A stretch of 61,493 nucleotides of DNA, taken from Prevotella sp. Its GTDB lineage: Bacteria > Bacteroidota > Bacteroidia > Bacteroidales > Bacteroidaceae. Below are positions 25,902-33,956 of this stretch, in pieces. Both the position numbers and the translations under genes were made by a program. Below the pieces are notes generated by a model. It saw nothing but the letters and a program-made list of their open reading frames with translations. It was not told the origin of the DNA and did no database searches. Where the stretch lies: positions 1 through 61,493 of the forward strand of contig JAFZAE010000229.1 in assembly GCA_017548385.1 (NCBI GenBank). The letters run 5' to 3'. Numbering within the stretch: position 1 is the first letter of the stretch; each line of letters opens with the position of its first letter.

Positions 25902-26348
25902 ATGGAAATACAAGGAAAAATTATAGAGGCTCTACCTGTGAGGACAGGTACGTCTGCCCGTGGAGAGTGGAAAGTACAGGAATTTGTGTTGGAAACATTT
26001 GATGATAGGTTCACACGTAAAATGGTGTTCTCTGTCTTTGGTGAAGACCGCTTGCGGAAATTCAATATTCAGGTCGGACAGCAAGTGAATGTCTCTTTTG
26101 ACATCGATGCCCGTGAGTACCAGGGAAGATGGTTTAACAGTATCAGGGCTTTTGATGTTAGGCCAGTGCTGGCTGATGTACAACAGCCTGTTTCCCCCGC
26201 CCCTGCAGCACCAGGTTCAGCTCCTTTTGATCAGTCTGCTCCTCCCTTTGCTCAACCCGTCGCTCCCGCTCCACAACAAGCGGCTCCGGCGCCACCACCG
26301 GTTGACCCCTTTGGTGCAGATGCTGGCTCTGACGAACTGCCCTTTTAA
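25902..26348 (+). CDS. DUF3127 protein with SSB-like acidic C-terminal tip
   Basis: 148 residues. Residues 1-85 form a compact beta-rich domain (MEIQGKIIEALPVRTG, WKVQEFVLET, KMVFSVFGEDRL, VNVSFDIDAREYQGRWFNSI) that matches DUF3127 and has the strand pattern of an OB fold. Residues 90-140 are a Pro/Ala/Gln-rich linker, and the protein ends GSDELPF. That layout (OB-like domain, disordered linker, acidic tip ending Pro-Phe) is the layout of single-stranded DNA-binding protein, whose tail ends DDIPF or DDLPF and recruits repair and replication proteins. It is divergent from dnaN and the DnaQ-like nuclease. DNA binding is inferred, not shown. Confidence 0.85.
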   Translation: MEIQGKIIEALPVRTGTSARGEWKVQEFVLETFDDRFTRKMVFSVFGEDRLRKFNIQVGQQVNVSFDIDAREYQGRWFNSIRAFDVRPVLADVQQPVSPAPAAPGSAPFDQSAPPFAQPVAPAPQQAAPAPPPVDPFGADAGSDELPF

Positions 26349-26367
26349 ATAAGTTTATAAATGAACA

Positions 26368-26400
26368 CAGAGGTACTAAATTTAGTACCTCTGCTTTTTT
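26368..26400 (+). terminator. Terminator after the DUF3127 gene
   Basis: A perfect 26-bp palindrome centred on 26380/26381 (arms CAGAGGTACTAAA) followed by CTTTTTT at 26394-26400: a classical intrinsic terminator 19 bases after the stop codon. Confidence 0.88.
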
Positions 26401-26445
26401 ATGTTGGTAATATTTGTGCTCTTGTGGACATGTACAATGAATACG

Positions 26446-26469
26446 ATTAACTTGTCAACTCGTTATCTC
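26446..26469. repeat. GTCAACTC-type 8-bp repeat
   Basis: ATTAACTT, GTCAACTC, GTTATCTC are consecutive 8-base units between convergent genes, of the same family as 21553-21584. Confidence 0.55.
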
Positions 26470-26473
26470 AATC

Positions 26474-28126
26474 TCATCTCTTTATAATAAATTGTCCAAT
26501 ATGTCGTGCCACTTTATTTTTGTCAACAGCCTTTACACGATAGACACCATTGGGGAGGGTGCGGATGATGATTTCTTTGGTCGTGGCGGTGTAGGCACGT
26601 TGAATTACGGAATTACCTGCAAGACTCTCGATGCGGATATACCTTGTGCCAAAATCGCGGTCAATTTCAGGTAACTGCAATCGTACCCCGTCATTCTTAA
26701 GATATTTAATCGTCGATTCTACGATGACGTTGCTTTGTATAGCCGAACTTTCATTGCCATAACGATCCATGGCAGTAATGGCATAATAATGCAGGCCGTC
26801 GTCATCTCGGATGGAAAGACTTTCCTTTGTTAGATGGTGGGCAATCAGGTTGCGAACATCTTTAGTGTCGACAGGATGTTGTGTGCTGCAATATACATTA
26901 TAATATAATGTGGGGGAGTTGCTATTGTTTTTCGCTCCCCACCACCGTAAATGCAGGGTGCTCCCTTCATTATTGAGCGAAATACCCTTGGGTGGAGTGG
27001 GGAGGGCTGACGATTGCCACGTCATAGGTGGAATCAGGGCGGGATATTTGTCGAAATCACGGCAAACGTATGTGTATAGACCCTTCACATTGTCTGTGAA
27101 AAAGCGACTGCGGAAGTAGCAGTGTCCCATGCCAAGGTCACGGCTCACGTTCAACTCACGCGTTATCTCTATCAGTGGCCAGTTGCTGCCCTCTTTGCGG
27201 GAGAGCAGCCACACACCTAATCCAGTGACCACTGTGCGACCGTAGGTGTTGTCGGCCCAATCTACTGCGAATGGATAGTAATTGTCACCCTTGAAGTACA
27301 TCATCGGATAGAGCTGATCCATCAGTCCCTCGCGTAACCATCCCTGAGCATCCTGACATACCACATTGTAGGCATTCCAACCTCGGCTGGGGTAGCGGGT
27401 CAGGTCGCTGTACTTGCCAATGGGTGAACAACTAAGTTTAACCCAGGGTTTGCTGTTTTTTACCCGCGTGTGGATGCGTCGAACTATGTCGGTGATATAA
27501 CTGCGTCCACGATCTTTACTTACCGTCTGCTTCCAGTTTTCTGGATAGCGGATATAGTCGAGATGGATGCCATCGACATCATATTTATCTACAATCTCAC
27601 CGCACATGTTGGCGATATGTTCACCAGTCTGTGGTTTCTCAGGGTTCATATAGCCTTCATCACCAATCTTATGGATCAGCGAGGGGTAGCGTTCACGGAG
27701 ACGCTTACAGCCGATTGCATTCCATTTGCCCACGGGAATGGCCACCACCCAGGCATGAAGTTCCATGCCGCGCTTATGACATTCATCGATGGCAAATTGC
27801 AGCGGATCATAGCCGGGATTACGACCAGGAGTGCCCGTCAGACAGCCGTCCCATGGTTCTATCTGTGAAGGATAAAGAGTGGTGCCTCGGACACGTGTCT
27901 GCAAGAGTACTGTATTGATGTTGGCTCGTGATAGTTGGTCGAGAATGGTGGTCAACTGTCGTTTTTGACGCTCTATCGCTTCGTTGTTTGTGGCTTTTAC
28001 ACCAGGCCAGTCCAATCCATTAAGTGTGGTGAGCCATACTGCCCGCACCTCATGCTTGGGCGTTTGGGAAAATACGGTGAGTTGCTGAAATAATAATATG
28101 GTGAATAGGATAATTGTCCGTTTCAT
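26474..28126 (-). CDS. GHL10-family secreted glycan hydrolase-like protein
   Basis: 550 residues, signal peptide MKRTIILFTILLFQQLTVFSQ (no lipobox Cys). The GHL10 domain (about 26-360) shows VRAVWLTTLNGLDWPG, ANINTVLLQTRVRGTTLYPS, KRGMELHAWVVAIPVG, DVDGIHLDYIRYP and WVKLSCSPIGKYSD, matching the lipoprotein at 21605 block by block. A fibronectin type III-like domain (about 385-470) and a C-terminal domain (about 475-550, ending GQFIIKR) follow; the last resembles the short secretion/anchor-like tails of secreted Bacteroidota proteins but is not a clear type IX signal. Probable substrate peptidoglycan glycan strands or another polysaccharide. Confidence 0.83.
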   Translation of the reverse strand: MKRTIILFTILLFQQLTVFSQTPKHEVRAVWLTTLNGLDWPGVKATNNEAIERQKRQLTTILDQLSRANINTVLLQTRVRGTTLYPSQIEPWDGCLTGTPGRNPGYDPLQFAIDECHKRGMELHAWVVAIPVGKWNAIGCKRLRERYPSLIHKIGDEGYMNPEKPQTGEHIANMCGEIVDKYDVDGIHLDYIRYPENWKQTVSKDRGRSYITDIVRRIHTRVKNSKPWVKLSCSPIGKYSDLTRYPSRGWNAYNVVCQDAQGWLREGLMDQLYPMMYFKGDNYYPFAVDWADNTYGRTVVTGLGVWLLSRKEGSNWPLIEITRELNVSRDLGMGHCYFRSRFFTDNVKGLYTYVCRDFDKYPALIPPMTWQSSALPTPPKGISLNNEGSTLHLRWWGAKNNSNSPTLYYNVYCSTQHPVDTKDVRNLIAHHLTKESLSIRDDDGLHYYAITAMDRYGNESSAIQSNVIVESTIKYLKNDGVRLQLPEIDRDFGTRYIRIESLAGNSVIQRAYTATTKEIIIRTLPNGVYRVKAVDKNKVARHIGQFIIKR

Positions 28127-28151
28127 GTAGTCATTTATATCTTTTAAATTG

Positions 28152-28159
28152 CAAAATTA
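28152..28159 (-). promoter_or_regulatory. -7 box of the secreted GHL10 gene
   Basis: Minus-strand TAATTTTG, 25 bases before the start codon. No clear -33 element. Confidence 0.5.
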
Positions 28160-28274
28160 CCCATTTTTTCTCAAATTACCTTGCATTTTATTAAAAAACA
28201 CCCTTTTCTATGTGGCTTCCTATAAATAAATGTAAAAACAAGTCTGTTTTTTACTTTTTTGTCATGTTTTAATG

Positions 28275-28580
28275 TACTTTTGTGAAAATTAATCGAGGAT
28301 TTATATGAAAACAAAAATCATATCAAAAAGGGGAAGAAAAGCGTGATCACCCAAACTTGAAAACCCTACATGTTGGCGTGCAATGGATGGTGACAGCAGG
28401 CATCGGTCTTTTTTGTGTGGGCTATTCCTATAACCTCACTCCATTGTTCAAACTCCCTGATGGCGCCAATGCTTATCCATCATCGTTGACATTCGGTGTT
28501 GATGTCTGGTATTTTTTTCCCATTTCATTTGGAAAAAATAGAAGTTGTTGTCACTACATGCCTGTAGAGGTATCGTGGTA
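28275..28580 (+). pseudogene. Relic of an outer-membrane protein gene
   Basis: The 529-base gap before cstA is not empty. A -7-like TACTTTTG (28275-28282) precedes an ATG at 28305 that opens MKTKIISKRGRKA and stops. Shifted by one base, the frame open from 28309 reads KSYQKGEEKRDHPN and then KTLHVGVQWMVTAGIG, VGYSYNLTPLF, YPSSLTFGVDVWYFFP, sequence with the alternating aromatic pattern of a beta-barrel end, before dissolving into unlikely sequence. It has no usable ATG of its own (only TTG at 28357). The simplest reading is a promoter and start codon joined by deletion and frameshift to the tail of a barrel protein gene. The parent family is not identified. Confidence 0.45.
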
Positions 28581-28598
28581 TAATAATTTTTCTTAAAA

Positions 28599-28631
28599 CT
28601 TGTTCATGTTCGATTTTTTTTTATAACTTTG
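28599..28631 (+). promoter_or_regulatory. Promoter of the CstA-family gene
   Basis: CTTG (28599-28602), 21 bases, TAACTTTG (28624-28631), a full -7 match 24 bases before the ATG. Confidence 0.6.
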
Positions 28632-28655
28632 CAGAATTAATAGAAATAGTGTATC

Positions 28656-30206
28656 ATGATATCATTTGTTATTAGCCTGGTAGCCCTTGTGCTTGGCTAT
28701 CTGCTGTATGGTAAATTTGTTGAAAGGGTGTTCGGACCGGACGACAGACCTACCCCCGCTGTGACCAAAAACGATGGCGTGGATTATATCGTGCTCCCCA
28801 CATGGAAGGTCTTTATGATCCAGTTTCTAAACATTGCAGGAACAGGTCCTATATTTGGTGCCATTATGGGTGCTTGGTATGGTCCAAAGGCCTACCTGTG
28901 GATAGTCTTGGGTTGTATCTTTGCAGGTGCTGTACACGATTTCTTAAGCGGTATGCTCTCCATACGCCATGGAGGAGCCAATTTGCCAGAGCTAATTGGG
29001 TCTTATCTTGGTAAGACTACCAAGGCGGTGATGCTTGTGTTCAGTGTATTCCTTCTTGTGATGGTTGGTGTGGTTTTCGTCTATAGTCCGGCTATGTTGT
29101 TGCAGGGAATGGCTGATATGGGGCTCATCTGGTGGATTATCATCATCTTTGCCTATTATATTGTTGCTACGCTGTTACCAATTGATAAGATTATTGGACG
29201 ATTCTATCCTATTTTTGCTTTCTCGCTGATTTTCATGGCCTTGGCATTATTGGTAGTTCTTCTCCTGAAATGGCCGGCACTACCAGAGTTGTGGGATGGT
29301 ATGGCGTCTATTAATAATAACAATCCTGCTGAAATATTAGGAACAGAAAGTTTCATTACCAAGAATCCCGTGTTCCCTTGTCTTTTCCTTACCATTGCCT
29401 GTGGTGCAATTAGTGGTTTCCATGCTACACAGAGTCCTTTAATGGCAAGGTGTCTTAAGAGTGAGCGCTTAGGCCGCCCCGTTTTCTATGGGTCGATGAT
29501 TACAGAAGGGTTGGTGGCACTTATCTGGGCTACGGTTTCTTCCTATTTCTTCTATTATGGTGGATGGAAAGAAGTGGTTTCGCCAGAGGTAGTCAGCCAG
29601 TTCACTGCACAATCTGGGACCGAAGGCGGGAAAACCCTTATTCAATTCTTTGGTAACCCTGCAGATGTGGTTTCGATTGTCTGTAATAATTGGCTTGGTG
29701 TGCTTGGTGGAATCTTGGCTATCCTCGGTGTGGTGGCAGCACCTATCACCAGTGGTGATACGGCATTCAGAAGTGCCCGACTGATTATCGCCTCTGCGTT
29801 AAAAATGGAGCAGCGCTCATATATGAAACGACTGATGATTTGTATTCCGATGTTTGGAGCCTCTATTCTGTTGTTACTGTGGCAGATAGAAAATCCCGAT
29901 GGTTTCCAAGTGATTTGGAGATATTTCGGATGGGGCAACCAAACCTTGTCTGTATTTACTTTATGGACCCTCACTGTCTATTTGGTCTATAAGCGCAAAC
30001 CATTCTTCATCACATTGATACCGGCATTGTTTATGACAACCATATGTTCCACGTTCATCTTCGTGAGTCCACAATTCCTTGGTTTGGATTCTGCACTTGG
30101 TTATGGACTTGGAGGTCTCTGCTTCTTAGTCGCTTGTATTTGGTTCACGCTGTGGTATCGAAAGGTTAAAAACATGCCACTGCCAGATGATTTGCGAAAT
30201 ATTTAA
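28656..30206 (+). CDS. cstA: Carbon starvation CstA-family membrane transporter
   Basis: 516 residues with about 13 membrane segments. CstA landmarks: an N-terminal helix followed by KFVERVFGPDDRPTPA, the block FMIQFLNIAGTGPIFGAIMGAWYGP (about 53-77, given here in outline), GAVHDFLSGMLSIRHGG and the ATQSPLMARC segment (about 262). The family imports pyruvate or peptides under carbon limitation. This member is the shorter form common in anaerobes, about 180 residues less than the E. coli protein and lacking most of its C-terminus. Own promoter; followed 41 bases later by a small outer-membrane barrel gene. Confidence 0.92.
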   Translation: MISFVISLVALVLGYLLYGKFVERVFGPDDRPTPAVTKNDGVDYIVLPTWKVFMIQFLNIAGTGPIFGAIMGAWYGPKAYLWIVLGCIFAGAVHDFLSGMLSIRHGGANLPELIGSYLGKTTKAVMLVFSVFLLVMVGVVFVYSPAMLLQGMADMGLIWWIIIIFAYYIVATLLPIDKIIGRFYPIFAFSLIFMALALLVVLLLKWPALPELWDGMASINNNNPAEILGTESFITKNPVFPCLFLTIACGAISGFHATQSPLMARCLKSERLGRPVFYGSMITEGLVALIWATVSSYFFYYGGWKEVVSPEVVSQFTAQSGTEGGKTLIQFFGNPADVVSIVCNNWLGVLGGILAILGVVAAPITSGDTAFRSARLIIASALKMEQRSYMKRLMICIPMFGASILLLLWQIENPDGFQVIWRYFGWGNQTLSVFTLWTLTVYLVYKRKPFFITLIPALFMTTICSTFIFVSPQFLGLDSALGYGLGGLCFLVACIWFTLWYRKVKNMPLPDDLRNI

Positions 30207-30247
30207 TTATTCAACAAAAACATAAAATCCTATAACTTTTTGAAAAC

Positions 30248-30745
30248 ATGACAAAAAAACTCTCAATCCTGATGTTTGCCATCATGATGGCACTTACTGC
30301 CAGTGCTCAGTTTGAACAAGGCAAAAAATACATTAGCGCTTCGTTCTCTGGACTGGAATTGGGCTACAATGGCTCCTCTGACTTCAATGTAGGCTTCCAG
30401 GCCAAGGGTGGCTACTTCGTGATGGATAATATCCTGGCTCTTGCTACTTTGGGCTACAATCACATCGGTGGTGATGACATTACGCCCGACCGCTTCTCTG
30501 TGGGTGCTCATGGACGTTACTACATTATCCAGAATGGTATTTACCTTGACGCTGGTGTAACTTACAAACATGGCAACCATAACTACAACGACATTATGCC
30601 GTCGGTAGAGATTGGATATGCGTTCTTTATCAACCGTACCTGCACTATCGAACCCGCCATCTTCTACGAGCAGTCTATCAACGACCACAGCAAGTATTCA
30701 AATGTTGGTCTGAGGTTAGGACTTGGCGTTTACTTGTTCCCGTAA
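30248..30745 (+). CDS. Small outer-membrane beta-barrel protein
   Basis: 165 residues: signal peptide (MTKKLSILMFAIMMALTASAQ) and about eight amphipathic strands (YISASFSGLELGYNG, DFNVGFQAKGGYFVM, ALATLGYNHIGG, FSVGAHGRYYII, GIYLDAGVTYKHG, SVEIGYAFFIN, TIEPAIFYEQS, VGLRLGLGVYLFP), the pattern of OmpA/OmpW-type eight-stranded barrels. No specific function can be given. It ends 8 bases before recR and may be co-transcribed with it. Confidence 0.8.
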   Translation: MTKKLSILMFAIMMALTASAQFEQGKKYISASFSGLELGYNGSSDFNVGFQAKGGYFVMDNILALATLGYNHIGGDDITPDRFSVGAHGRYYIIQNGIYLDAGVTYKHGNHNYNDIMPSVEIGYAFFINRTCTIEPAIFYEQSINDHSKYSNVGLRLGLGVYLFP

Positions 30746-30753
30746 AATAAGCA

Positions 30754-31365
30754 ATGTATCAGCAATTTCCGTCTGCACTGCTTGAGAAAGCGGTCGGCGA
30801 GTTTGCCAAATTACCCGGGATAGGCAGAAAAACGGCGCTCCGACTCGTTCTGCATCTGTTGAGGCAGCACGAGGAAGATGTTATGGCATTTACTGATGCT
30901 GTGTCAACTATGAAGAAGAATGTCAAGTTCTGCCGAGTCTGTCACAATATCTGTGATAATGAACTATGTTCCATCTGTGCTGATAAAAGCAGGCATCAGG
31001 ATACTATTTGCGTAGTGGAAAATATCCAGGACGTGATGGCTGTTGAGAATACTCAGCAATATCATGGCCTCTATCATGTGCTTGGTGGAGTTATCTCGCC
31101 AGTGGATGGCATTGGTCCCAATGATTTAGAAATTAATTCGCTCGTAGAAAGAGTTGCAGAGGGTGGGATTGATGAAGTAATCTTTGCATTGAGCAGTACG
31201 ATGGAAGGTGATACAACCAATTTCTATCTCTCACGTAAACTGGCTCCTTATAGTGTAAAACTTAGTGTCATCGCCCGCGGTATCTCTGTGGGCGATGAAT
31301 TGGAATATACCGATGAGGTGACACTTGGACGTTCCATCCTCAATCGAACACCGTTCACCAGTTAG
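30754..31365 (+). CDS. recR: Recombination protein RecR
   Basis: 203 residues, normal for RecR. Visible in order: the helix-hairpin-helix segment [20 protein letters not shown]-like stretch (about 14-36), the four-cysteine zinc site [16 protein letters not shown] (about 57-72), and the Toprim domain with [16 protein letters not shown] (about 83-98) and [19 protein letters not shown]. RecR loads RecA at gaps together with RecO and RecF. Start is the first ATG, 8 bases after the barrel gene. Confidence 0.96.
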   Translation: MYQQFPSALLEKAVGEFAKLPGIGRKTALRLVLHLLRQHEEDVMAFTDAVSTMKKNVKFCRVCHNICDNELCSICADKSRHQDTICVVENIQDVMAVENTQQYHGLYHVLGGVISPVDGIGPNDLEINSLVERVAEGGIDEVIFALSSTMEGDTTNFYLSRKLAPYSVKLSVIARGISVGDELEYTDEVTLGRSILNRTPFTS

Positions 31366-31439
31366 TGGGTTGGACTTATATGAAAATGCTCCTACTTAGT
31401 AGAAGTTCAATTGTCCGACTCCTGTAATTCCTATTAAAA

Positions 31440-31907
31440 ATGAAAAAAGTACAACGTGCTCTTTTGGCAATCTTAATCGTTGCTTGTATCATGGTGGTGA
31501 TAATGGCATTCTTGTTTGAATTCAACGTGTTACCTTGTGGTATCCTTGAGGGGGACGATAAGACGGAATACTTGATAGCCATCATTTTGGAACTCACAAC
31601 AATATGTGTGATACCATTATCTCTCAGATTGTTTAAGTTTGGTAAGATACGTAGGAGACTTGTTAAAGGCAAAGAGAAAGCATTGGTAAAATGGGGGACA
31701 CTTCGCCTCTTATTGCTTTGCGTCCCTTTAGTGGCTAATGCTCTCTGCTATTGGTTGTTTATGTCTCCAACATTTGCATATATGGCCATTATGTTGTTTA
31801 TTTGCCTCTTCTTTGTTTTTCCATCGATGGAGAGATGTGTTTCTGAAACGACTGATTTTGAATTAGGAAATAACGAGGACGCCAATAAAGATATTATAAA
31901 AGAATAA
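31440..31907 (+). CDS. Conserved hypothetical four-helix membrane protein
   Basis: 155 residues with four predicted membrane helices (about 7-28, 45-62, 84-106 and 112-127), a basic loop between helices 2 and 3 (KFGKIRRRLVKGKEKALVK) and an acidic C-terminal tail (about 133-155). No catalytic motif and no family I recognise. It sits 3 bases before the glycosyltransferase gene in the recR operon and is probably co-transcribed, which hints at, but does not prove, an envelope role. Confidence 0.72.
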   Translation: MKKVQRALLAILIVACIMVVIMAFLFEFNVLPCGILEGDDKTEYLIAIILELTTICVIPLSLRLFKFGKIRRRLVKGKEKALVKWGTLRLLLLCVPLVANALCYWLFMSPTFAYMAIMLFICLFFVFPSMERCVSETTDFELGNNEDANKDIIKE

Positions 31908-31910
31908 TCT

Positions 31911-33110
31911 ATGAAACTCTCGGTCATCATCGTCAATTACAATGTAAAGCATTATTTATATCAGTGCCTTGACAGTCTGTATAAGGCTATTAAGGATATT
32001 GATGCCGAGGTGTTCGTTGTGGATAACCATTCAAAGGATGCCAGTGTCGCATACGTTTCAAGAAAATTTCAGAAGGTCAATTATGTCGAGAGCAATCATA
32101 ACCTGGGATTCGCTAGAGCCAATAATATAGCTATTCGGCAGAGTGAAGGGGAATATGTGTTGTTGCTCAATCCTGATACGGTGGTGGGAGAGGATACCAT
32201 CAGACGAGTGCTTGCATTCATGGATGAACATCCTGACGCTGGCGCCGCAGGTGTGAAAATGCTGAAATCGGATGGTACAAAGGCTATGGAGTCGAGGAGG
32301 GGAGTCCCCACACCAATGACATCCTTCTATAAGATGTGTGGTCTCTGTTCTCGTTTTCCCGATCATAAGCGCATTGGACACTACTATATGAGTTACCTTC
32401 CCTGGGATGAGCCAGCAGAGATTGAAGTAATTAGTGGCGCTTTTTGTATGATGAGAAGGTCGGCATTGCAAAAAGTTGGACTACTCGATGAAGACTTTTT
32501 TATGTATGGTGAAGACATTGACCTCTCGTGCCGATTGCTGAAAGCTGGATTTCATAATTGGTATCTGCCAGAAACAATCTTGCATTATAAGGGGGAGAGT
32601 ACACAGAAGTCTTCCTTTAGATATGTCCATGTGTTTTATGAGGCTATGCTTATTTTCTTTAAGAAGCATTATGGAAGTTCGAGCCTTTGGCTGACCATTC
32701 CCATCAAGACGGCAATCTATCTTAAGGCGACATTGGCATTGATAAAGATGCAGGCTGCAAGGCTGAGAAAGACATTGGGCTTCTTCAGTCCTAAAAGAAA
32801 GCGTGAACCAGACTATTTGTTTATTGGTTCAGTGGCATCTATTACACTATGCCGCAAACTATCACGAAAGAAAGGACTCATGGGGGAGTTTGTCGTAGGA
32901 AACGAGAAGAAAATGCCAGACGGACACCTTGATCTCATTTCAGAAAATGAGGACAATCGAAATGTGAAATATGTTGTCTATGATACAGATGCGTATTCTT
33001 ACCAGGCAATCCTTGACATCTTTCAGAGACAACCCATGCAAAATGTACTCATTGGAATATTTAACCCTCATTCAAAAACTATTGTTACTGCGGAGGAAAT
33101 TTTTAAATGA
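31911..33110 (+). CDS. Family 2 glycosyltransferase with extra C-terminal domain
   Basis: 399 residues. The GT2 GT-A domain (about 1-245) starts SVIIVNYNVKHYLYQCLDSL, with VFVVDNHSKDAS, NLGFARANNIAI, LLLNPDTVV (the DXD-equivalent Asp) and DEDFFMYGEDIDLSCRLLKAG with the catalytic Glu-Asp; this subgroup includes rhamnosyltransferases. A possible membrane-associated helix lies at about 262-285. The last 110 residues (from DYLFIGSVASITLCRKL) form a separate beta-alpha unit not usual for the family. Probably makes surface polysaccharide or lipopolysaccharide. Overlaps the next gene by ATGA. Confidence 0.87.
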   Translation: MKLSVIIVNYNVKHYLYQCLDSLYKAIKDIDAEVFVVDNHSKDASVAYVSRKFQKVNYVESNHNLGFARANNIAIRQSEGEYVLLLNPDTVVGEDTIRRVLAFMDEHPDAGAAGVKMLKSDGTKAMESRRGVPTPMTSFYKMCGLCSRFPDHKRIGHYYMSYLPWDEPAEIEVISGAFCMMRRSALQKVGLLDEDFFMYGEDIDLSCRLLKAGFHNWYLPETILHYKGESTQKSSFRYVHVFYEAMLIFFKKHYGSSSLWLTIPIKTAIYLKATLALIKMQAARLRKTLGFFSPKRKREPDYLFIGSVASITLCRKLSRKKGLMGEFVVGNEKKMPDGHLDLISENEDNRNVKYVVYDTDAYSYQAILDIFQRQPMQNVLIGIFNPHSKTIVTAEEIFK

Positions 33111-33634
33111 ACGATACCAAAGTACAGATTACCTTGAGGGCGATGGAGCCTGAAGATCTCGAAATTCTTTATCAGATAGAGAATGACAGAGAACTCTGGG
33201 AGGTGGGCACCGCCAATGTTCCCTATTCTCGCTATGCACTTAACAATTATGTAATGTGTGCAGCTAATGATATCTATACAGATAAACAAGTGCGACTTGT
33301 TATGGAAAACGAGGAAAAAAAAGTGGTGGGATTGCTCGATATTCTCAATTTTGATCCAAGACATCTGAGGGCAGAACTAGGTATCGTGGTTCTCAAGGAA
33401 CACAGGGGGAAAGGTTATGGTGAACAGGCTATCAATAGGGCTATAGAATATAGCAGGGATTTCCTCCATATCCATCAGTTGTATGCTATAGTAGATGCCG
33501 CTAATACAGCTTCGGTACAACTATTTAAAAAAGTTGGGTTTACACAAGGGGCTTTTGTGAAAGAATGGATTTACGATGGCAGTACTTACCATGATGCGTT
33601 CTTTATGCAAAAATTTTTTGCAAAAAATGCATAA
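33107..33634 (+). CDS. GNAT-family N-acetyltransferase (RimJ/RimL type)
   Basis: 175 residues. The acetyl-CoA site is ELGIVVLKEHRGKGYGEQAI (about 90-109) with the RGKGYG pyrophosphate loop; VDAANTASVQLFKKVGFTQG near 137-156 is the second conserved block. The N-terminus TLRAMEPEDLEILYQIENDRELW matches RimJ/SpeG-like members. Substrate (ribosomal protein, polyamine, sugar or antibiotic) is unknown. Translationally coupled to the glycosyltransferase by a 4-base overlap. Confidence 0.88.
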   Translation: MNDTKVQITLRAMEPEDLEILYQIENDRELWEVGTANVPYSRYALNNYVMCAANDIYTDKQVRLVMENEEKKVVGLLDILNFDPRHLRAELGIVVLKEHRGKGYGEQAINRAIEYSRDFLHIHQLYAIVDAANTASVQLFKKVGFTQGAFVKEWIYDGSTYHDAFFMQKFFAKNA

Positions 33635-33638
33635 TTAG

Positions 33639-33670
33639 TTTGGAGGATAAAAAAAATATATTTACCTTTG
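33639..33670 (+). promoter_or_regulatory. Promoter of the tRNA-Asp pair
   Basis: TTTG (33639-33642), 20 bases, TACCTTTG (33663-33670), a full consensus match 29 bases before the first tRNA. Confidence 0.75.
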
Positions 33671-33699
33671 CATCCGCAAATCAGAACAAGACATCAAAA

Positions 33700-33773
33700 G
33701 GTGCGTTAGTTCAGTAGGGTAGAATGCCTGCCTGTCACGCAGGAGGTCACGAGTTCGAGTCTCGTACGCACCG
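33700..33773 (+). tRNA. tRNA-Asp (GTC), copy 1
   Basis: 74 bases folding into a full cloverleaf: acceptor GGTGCGT/ACGCACC with discriminator G, anticodon stem GCCTGC... with loop CTGTCAC (anticodon GTC), and T arm with GTTCGAGTC. No encoded CCA: the next bases are CAC. It differs from copy 2 by one D-loop base (G at 33719). Confidence 0.97.
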
Positions 33774-33789
33774 CACCAAGTTCTGATAA

Positions 33790-33863
33790 GGTGCGTTAGT
33801 TCAGTAGGTTAGAATGCCTGCCTGTCACGCAGGAGGTCACGAGTTCGAGTCTCGTACGCACCG
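33790..33863 (+). tRNA. tRNA-Asp (GTC), copy 2
   Basis: Same 74-base structure and anticodon as copy 1, with T at 33809 where copy 1 has G. The gap between the copies is 16 bases. A hairpin terminator overlaps its 3' end. Confidence 0.97.
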
Positions 33864-33901
33864 CAAAGAGGGAGTGCTCAGTATGGGCCTCCCTCTTTTG
33901 C
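33863..33901 (+). terminator. Terminator of the tRNA-Asp transcript
   Basis: GCAAAGAGGGAG (33863-33874) pairs with CTCCCTCTTTTGC-type bases at 33889-33901 with one bulged T, giving a 12-bp stem and a 14-base loop. The T-rich part is inside the 3' arm. Confidence 0.75.
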
Positions 33902-33956
33902 ATTTCCACCAGTTCCTTGTGTTCCCACAAAGTCTAAGCATCAATCCATTCAAAAG

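Noticed and set aside
28357-28596. A functional 79-codon gene before cstA
   Set aside because: Starts only at TTG, has no signal peptide, and its end drifts into unlikely sequence; treated as part of a relic.
33700-33863. tRNA-Asp pair as attachment site of an integrated element
   Set aside because: No integrase, no direct repeat of a tRNA 3' end at a distance, and neighbouring genes are ordinary; the second copy is complete, not a fragment.
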